In this document: positions 7,187-10,195 of the stretch, piece after piece | Layout of the letters: every line of letters begins with the position of its first letter | How positions within the stretch are numbered: the stretch's first letter is position 1 | NCBI GenBank assembly: GCA_024688095.1 | Contig: JAILEJ010000097.1 | Location: 1 to 10,195 of the forward strand | Direction of reading: 5' to 3' | DNA from: Butyrivibrio sp. | GTDB lineage: Bacteria > Bacillota > Clostridia > Lachnospirales > Lachnospiraceae | DNA: 10,195 nucleotides | Notes under the pieces: generated by a model | Told to the model about the DNA's origin: nothing | What the model saw: the letters and a program-made list of their open reading frames with translations, nothing else | Database searches by the model: none | Translations under genes and position numbers: made by a program

Positions 7187-8902
7187 TCATAACGTTTTTA
7201 GGCATTTTTGAAAATATCTATCCTCAACAATTCCCTGAATATTCATATCTTTTTTTATATATTCCTTAATCGAATTAATAAAAGCTTTACTGATTATTTC
7301 TCCAGGTACTATTAGTGGGATTCCAGGCGGATATAAATTAACAAAATCTCCAGAAATGAGTCCAACAGCATCATCTATTTTTGTTAAATTATAATTTTTA
7401 TCCCAGGCTTCAAAAATGCTTAATTTTTTTTCTGGTAATTCAAATGAATTTCCTCTGCTAGCATTTTCTTTTATTATCTCCCCATAAGAACTAATTACAT
7501 CTAAATTATCTTCTACAGTATAAATTGTTTTATTTATTGTATCTTCTGTTTTTACAAAATTTTCTTCTTTTACAAAATTACTTTCTTCCTTTGAATTAGC
7601 TCCTTTTATAAAATCACCTTCTATTGAATTAGCTTCTTTTATAAAATCGTCTTCTTCTATAGAATTAGCTCCTTTTATAAAATCACCTTCTGTTGAATTA
7701 TCTTCTTTTATAAAATTTTGTTCTGAATTATTTCGTTTGGATGTTTTATTTCTAATGGTCACTTTATTTACAGAGTTTAATATATGTTTTGATTTATTTA
7801 CTAATTCTGCATCTATTTCATTTAGCGCACTAACTAGTCTATCTATACCAATTGAACTATCATATCCTGTTATTATTGCAAGGACATGTTTTTCTCCTGC
7901 CATTTCCATCTGTAAATGAAATTTTTCTCTTAAAATCTTATATAATTCTTCACCTGAAATAACATCATCTCTTACACAAATTACTATTTTCCCGGGATCA
8001 TCAATCAAATCTTTTCCCAGTACATTAATATACCTGCAATCTTGAGTCTTTTTTATTATTTTTTCATTGTAGGAATTCAACTTCTCAGAAAGTAAATGTC
8101 CATTCTTTTCCATCTCTTCTACTGCATTATCTATAGATGCCATTAATACATAAGAGGGACTGCTACTTTGAAATATTCTTAAATACCTTCTTATCTGTCC
8201 TCTGTCTACAATATTTCCCTGAACATGAAGTAGCGCAGTCTGTGTCATGGCAGCAGTTGTTTTATGTACACTATGTATTACAATATCTGCTCCTGCTTCC
8301 AATGCACTTTGGGGCATACTTTTATCCATTGCAAAATGTGCACCATGTGCTTCATCTACTATTACGGGAATTTTCTTAGTATGAGCTATTTTAACAATAC
8401 TCTCAATATCAGATACAATTCCTTCGTAAGTAGGAGATGTTATAAAAACAGCTTTAGTATCTTCAGTAATTACTTCCTCTATTTTTTCCGGCAAAATTTT
8501 ACCAAAAAATCCATATTCATTTAGATATTCAGGGAAAACAAACTTAAGATCTAACTTTCTTAGATAAGCAGCATGATATAAAGATTTATGACAATTTCTG
8601 GATGTTACTAATTTATCATAATCTTTACATACCGCAAAAATAGATGACAGTATCCCGCAGGTACTGCCATTTACTAAAAAAAATGTATCATCTGCACCAT
8701 ATAACTTGTTTGCTCTATCCTGAGCATTTTTTATTATTCCTGATGCATCATGAAGATTATCATATTCATCTATTTCAGTTATATCTAAATCAAAAATATC
8801 TCCAAATGGAGCTGCTTGCTCATTTCTCTTATGCCCTGGCATATGAAATGGATAATAATCACTTTGAGCAAGTTCATTCAATTTATCATATAACTCAGGC
8901 AT
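7187..8902 (-). CDS. Orn/Lys/Arg-type PLP-dependent decarboxylase with repeat linker
   Basis: Fold-type I PLP enzymes of this family decarboxylate arginine, lysine or ornithine to the polyamine precursors agmatine, cadaverine or putrescine; which substrate applies here cannot be read from the sequence. The 571-residue protein opens with YYPFHMPGHKRN (16-27), typical of the family, and has SPTYEGIVSD (156-165), VDEAHGAHF with Asp183 for the PLP nitrogen, and HSVHK with the PLP lysine at 214. The C-terminal domain includes the conserved GDFVNLYPPGIPLIVPGE (518-535). Between them, about residues 383-470, is a charged linker holding FIK repeats (397-454), longer than related proteins need. I start at ATG 8900-8902, eight bases before the end of the HD gene; an upstream in-frame extension lacks a good site. 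Bacillus has the related yaaO beside tmk, an analogous context. Confidence 0.88.
   Translation of the reverse strand: MPELYDKLNELAQSDYYPFHMPGHKRNEQAAPFGDIFDLDITEIDEYDNLHDASGIIKNAQDRANKLYGADDTFFLVNGSTCGILSSIFAVCKDYDKLVTSRNCHKSLYHAAYLRKLDLKFVFPEYLNEYGFFGKILPEKIEEVITEDTKAVFITSPTYEGIVSDIESIVKIAHTKKIPVIVDEAHGAHFAMDKSMPQSALEAGADIVIHSVHKTTAAMTQTALLHVQGNIVDRGQIRRYLRIFQSSSPSYVLMASIDNAVEEMEKNGHLLSEKLNSYNEKIIKKTQDCRYINVLGKDLIDDPGKIVICVRDDVISGEELYKILREKFHLQMEMAGEKHVLAIITGYDSSIGIDRLVSALNEIDAELVNKSKHILNSVNKVTIRNKTSKRNNSEQNFIKEDNSTEGDFIKGANSIEEDDFIKEANSIEGDFIKGANSKEESNFVKEENFVKTEDTINKTIYTVEDNLDVISSYGEIIKENASRGNSFELPEKKLSIFEAWDKNYNLTKIDDAVGLISGDFVNLYPPGIPLIVPGEIISKAFINSIKEYIKKDMNIQGIVEDRYFQKCLKTL
7541..7714. 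repeat. In-frame tandem repeat inside the decarboxylase (69-bp higher-order unit)
   Basis: The encoded residues 397-454 form six segments: FIKEDNSTEGD, FIKGANSIEEDD, FIKEANSIEGD, FIKGANSKEESN, FVKEEN and FVKTED. Segments of 11 and 12 residues alternate, giving a 23-residue (69-bp) higher-order unit. At DNA level the block at 7593-7647 matches 7662-7716 at 53 of 55 positions, exactly 69 bases apart, so the duplication is recent. All copies keep the reading frame. The segment is acidic and low in complexity and is probably a flexible linker. Confidence 0.9.
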
Positions 8903-9389
8903 AATTATACATCTTACCCTTTCCTTTTCTAATTCTAATTGTCTCAAGCAAAGATGTATATTTATCTGCCAAAGAAACAATCCATGCCTCTCTGCATAAT
9001 GGTGGAATTACAGTCAAAGGCCACATATGTTTCTTTATAATTTCCTGCTCGATTATATTTAGATTAAAATCTCTATTAGCATTTTTTAAAGCAATTCCAG
9101 GATGATAAAAACCATGTAAATTAGGATGTATATTCTCTTTACAATCTTTATCATGCCAATCATATAAAAAGTAATCGTGTAATAAAGCTCCTCTTATAAG
9201 ATTTCTTTCATTACATTTTACTTTTAATTTATCATTTAACATCAAAGCACATTTTGCTACAGATACGCTATGTTCGAATACTGAAACATTTCCATGTTGA
9301 ATATATCCTTTGGTCGACTTATATCTCTCTGAATCTAGTATATCTTCACCATGCTTTCTTAATATCAAATCATAATTCTTTCTTTTCAT
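8895..9389 (-). CDS. HD-domain protein (putative metal-dependent phosphohydrolase)
   Basis: This 164-residue cytoplasmic protein carries an HD domain. HGNVSVFEHSVSVAKCAL (32-49) provides the first His (His40), LLHDYFLYDWHD (69-80) contains the His71-Asp72 pair that names the family, and SLADKY (139-144) gives the distal Asp142. HPGIA (96-100) and KKHMWPL (119-125) are further conserved-looking blocks. HD proteins are metal-dependent phosphohydrolases of nucleotides and related compounds; the substrate is unknown. ATG at 9387-9389 is chosen because AAAGGAA lies upstream at about 11 bases; a TTG at 9420-9422 would add 11 residues without a visible binding site. The gene follows the rRNA-tRNA terminator and a likely promoter, and its end overlaps the decarboxylase start by 8 bases, so the two are probably translationally coupled. 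Confidence 0.85.
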   Translation of the reverse strand: MKRKNYDLILRKHGEDILDSERYKSTKGYIQHGNVSVFEHSVSVAKCALMLNDKLKVKCNERNLIRGALLHDYFLYDWHDKDCKENIHPNLHGFYHPGIALKNANRDFNLNIIEQEIIKKHMWPLTVIPPLCREAWIVSLADKYTSLLETIRIRKGKGKMYNYA

Positions 9390-9431
9390 TGTATAACAAT
9401 TCCTTTTTTTAAAACACAACAATGCAAATTT

Positions 9432-9461
9432 ATATTAGCATAAACATTAGGAAATTGTACT
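9432..9461 (-). promoter_or_regulatory. Candidate promoter for the HD-decarboxylase-pyk transcript
   Basis: On the minus strand an extended -10 element, TGC followed by TAATAT (9432-9440), lies about 43 bases upstream of the HD gene start. A weak -35 match, AGTACA (9456-9461), is 18 bases further up. It is the best promoter-like site between the rRNA-tRNA terminator and the HD gene. Confidence 0.45.
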
Positions 9462-9481
9462 AAAAATTAAATAAAGATAAT

Positions 9482-9508
9482 AAAAAAACCTGAAACATAA
9501 GTTCCAGG
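9482..9508 (-). terminator. Rho-independent terminator of the rRNA-tRNA transcript
   Basis: On the minus strand CCTGGAAC, loop TTAT, GTTTCAGG (9489-9508) forms an 8-bp stem including one G-T pair, followed directly by seven T residues (9482-9488). It begins 10 bases after the tRNA-Phe gene, so it ends the rRNA-tRNA operon and separates it from the HD gene. Confidence 0.9.
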
Positions 9509-9518
9509 TAATAAATGA

Positions 9519-9591
<73 letters not shown>

Positions 9592-9597
9592 ATATAG

Positions 9598-9671
9598 TAG
9601 CGGGGACAGGATTTGAACCTATGACCTTCGGGTTATGAGCCCGACGAGCTTCCAGACTGCTCCACCCCGCG
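9598..9671 (-). tRNA. Initiator tRNA-Met (anticodon CAT)
   Basis: This 74-base tRNA has anticodon CAT at 9635-9637. Two features mark it as the initiator: three consecutive G-C pairs in the anticodon stem (GGG/CCC next to the loop CTCATAA) and an unpaired first position, since C1 faces T72 in CGCGGGG/CCCCGCT. The CCA end is not encoded (CTA follows the discriminator A). Confidence 0.93.
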
Positions 9672-9685
9672 TCATTAAATAAAAA

Positions 9686-9767
9686 TGGATGGCGGTGGAT
9701 TCGAACCACCGAAGCAAATTGCAGCAGATTTACAGTCTGTCCCCTTTGGCCACTCGGGAAGCCATCC
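9686..9767 (-). tRNA. tRNA-Tyr (anticodon GTA)
   Basis: This 82-base class II tRNA has acceptor GGATGGC/GCCATCC, anticodon loop CTGTAAA (anticodon GTA at 9731-9733), a long variable arm around TGCAATTTGC, and T arm GGTGGTTCGAATCCACC. The discriminator is A and CCA is not encoded. Confidence 0.95.
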
Positions 9768-9773
9768 ATATAA

Positions 9774-9846
9774 AGCCGATGAGCGGACTCGAACCGTTAA
9801 CCTGCTGATTACAAATCAGCTGCTCTGCCAATTGAGCCACATCGGC
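9774..9846 (-). tRNA. tRNA-Thr (anticodon TGT)
   Basis: This 73-base tRNA has acceptor GCCGATG/CATCGGC, D arm GCTCAATTGGCAGAGC, anticodon stem GCTGA/TCAGC with loop TTTGTAA (anticodon TGT at 9811-9813), and T loop GGTTCGAGTCC. The discriminator base is T rather than the more common A, and CCA is not encoded. Its 5' end directly abuts the inverted-repeat arm that follows tRNA-Val. Confidence 0.94.
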
Positions 9847-9966
9847 TTATATCAAATTGTTGTAACTGAGTGGGACCAATAGGGCTCGAACCTATGACCC
9901 CCTGCTTGTAAGGCAGATGCTCTCCCAGCTGAGCTATGATCCCATATGTACAACTTTTTGATATAA
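9847..9966 (-). other. Inverted repeat bracketing tRNA-Val (possible processing stem)
   Basis: Arms at 9949-9966 and 9847-9864 flank tRNA-Val. In the transcript the upstream arm TTATATCAAAAAGTTGTA can pair with the downstream arm TACAACAATTTGATATAA at 16 of 18 positions, leaving one 2x2 internal mismatch. The short gaps to the tRNA are 5 and 6 bases, so the tRNA would sit on top of an 18-bp stem. A role in RNase processing is inferred; a trace of past gene insertion is an alternative. Confidence 0.6.
9871..9943 (-). tRNA. tRNA-Val (anticodon TAC)
   Basis: This 73-base tRNA has acceptor GGGATCA/TGGTCCC with one T-G pair, D arm GCTCAGCTGGGAGAGC, loop CTTACAA with anticodon TAC at 9908-9910, and T arm ATAGGTTCGAGCCCTAT. 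The discriminator is A and CCA is not encoded (CTC follows). It is bracketed by an 18-base inverted repeat. Confidence 0.95.
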
Positions 9967-9967
9967 A

Positions 9968-10041
9968 CGACCCGAAGGGGGTTCGAACCCCTGACCTCCG
10001 CCGTGACAGGGCGGCGCTCTAACCAGCTGAGCCACCGGGCC
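9968..10041 (-). tRNA. tRNA-Asp (anticodon GTC)
   Basis: This 74-base tRNA has acceptor GGCCCGG/TCGGGTC with two G-T pairs, anticodon GTC at 10005-10007 in loop CTGTCAC, T arm AGGGGTTCGAACCCCCT, and the G discriminator expected for Asp. CCA is not encoded. It is the first tRNA after the 23S rRNA gene. Confidence 0.95.
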
Positions 10042-10054
10042 TTACTATTGTTTG

Positions 10055-10143
10055 TACCTTCAAAACCGAACACTGATTAAAAACAATCATCCATCTCTGC
10101 TTACTCTACAGCATTTTCTCTCGATAAATCTTTCTTGTTTATC
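10055..10143 (-). other. 23S-tRNA spacer with a small hairpin and an rRNA-spacer-like motif
   Basis: The spacer between the 23S end and tRNA-Asp is about 108 bases. It holds a 6-bp hairpin, GATAAA/TTTATC with a 9-base loop (10123-10143), just after the 23S end, and GTGTTCGGTTTTGAAGG near 10055-10074, which resembles the TGTTCAGTTTTGA-like element seen in firmicute rRNA spacers. I see no 5S rRNA sequence in it. Roles in processing or antitermination are inferred. Confidence 0.35.
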
Positions 10144-10148
10144 CCTTT

Positions 10149-10195
10149 TGGACAAGCCCTCGACCTATTAGTACACATCAGCTGAACATGTTACC
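10149..10195 (-). rRNA. 23S rRNA, 3' end fragment
   Basis: The minus-strand sequence contains TACTAATAGGTCGAGGGCTT, the highly conserved 3' terminus of bacterial 23S rRNA; the gene continues beyond the right edge. The 3' end is placed near 10149-10150 by the GGGCTTGTCC segment that pairs with the 23S 5' end in helix 1; it may be off by a few bases. Confidence 0.9.

Noticed and set aside
8137..8904. Plus-strand open frames opposite the decarboxylase
   Set aside because: The peptides are rich in His, Tyr and Phe, have no recognisable motif, and overlap well-conserved catalytic regions on the other strand.
8903..8980. 26-residue N-terminal extension of the decarboxylase
   Set aside because: It overlaps the HD gene extensively and does not look like the family; the family-like sequence begins at the ATG at 8900-8902.

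Overview
This window comes from a low-GC Gram-positive bacterium, most likely a clostridium of the Lachnospiraceae type. That assignment is inferred from the AT-rich base composition, the gene families, the gene order (a variant of the Bacillus yaaO-tmk-yaaQ-yaaR-holB-yaaT-yabA-yabB-yazA-yabC cluster) and the tRNA genes that lack an encoded CCA. Every supported gene lies on the minus strand, so transcription runs from the right end of the window to the left.

Right end (9482-10195): the last bases of a 23S rRNA gene are followed by six tRNA genes in the order Asp, Val, Thr, Tyr, initiator Met, Phe, and then by a clear Rho-independent terminator. No 5S rRNA gene lies between the 23S gene and the tRNAs. 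The tRNA-Val gene is bracketed by an 18-base imperfect inverted repeat that could form a processing stem.

Middle (5124-9389): after a probable promoter come an HD-domain protein, an Orn/Lys/Arg-type PLP decarboxylase that overlaps it by 8 bases, pyruvate kinase, and a guanylate-kinase-like protein that occupies the position where tmk is found in Bacillus. The decarboxylase carries a recently duplicated FIK-repeat linker between its catalytic and C-terminal parts.

Left half (1-4935): after a 188-base spacer holding three 32-33 bp tandem repeats, two of which carry a -35/-10-like pair spaced by 17 bases, come yaaR, holB, ricT (yaaT) and a trmN6/yabB-type methyltransferase. The last three are tightly packed or overlapping. 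A second AT-rich imperfect tandem repeat follows, in the place where yazA sits in Bacillus. Then come rsmI, a small membrane-anchored Mrr-type nuclease-like protein, and the start of an 8-oxoguanine DNA glycosylase (OGG-type) gene cut by the window edge.

Functionally the window joins translation machinery (rRNA, tRNAs, RsmI, TrmN6-like), DNA replication and repair (HolB, OGG, perhaps the Mrr-like protein), RNA-decay control (RicT) and metabolism (pyruvate kinase, decarboxylase, nucleotide-kinase-like protein). I see no insertion sequence, phage gene, CRISPR array or evident defence island. The features most worth a second look are the three short-period tandem arrays, the kinase replacement at the tmk position, and the stem around tRNA-Val.
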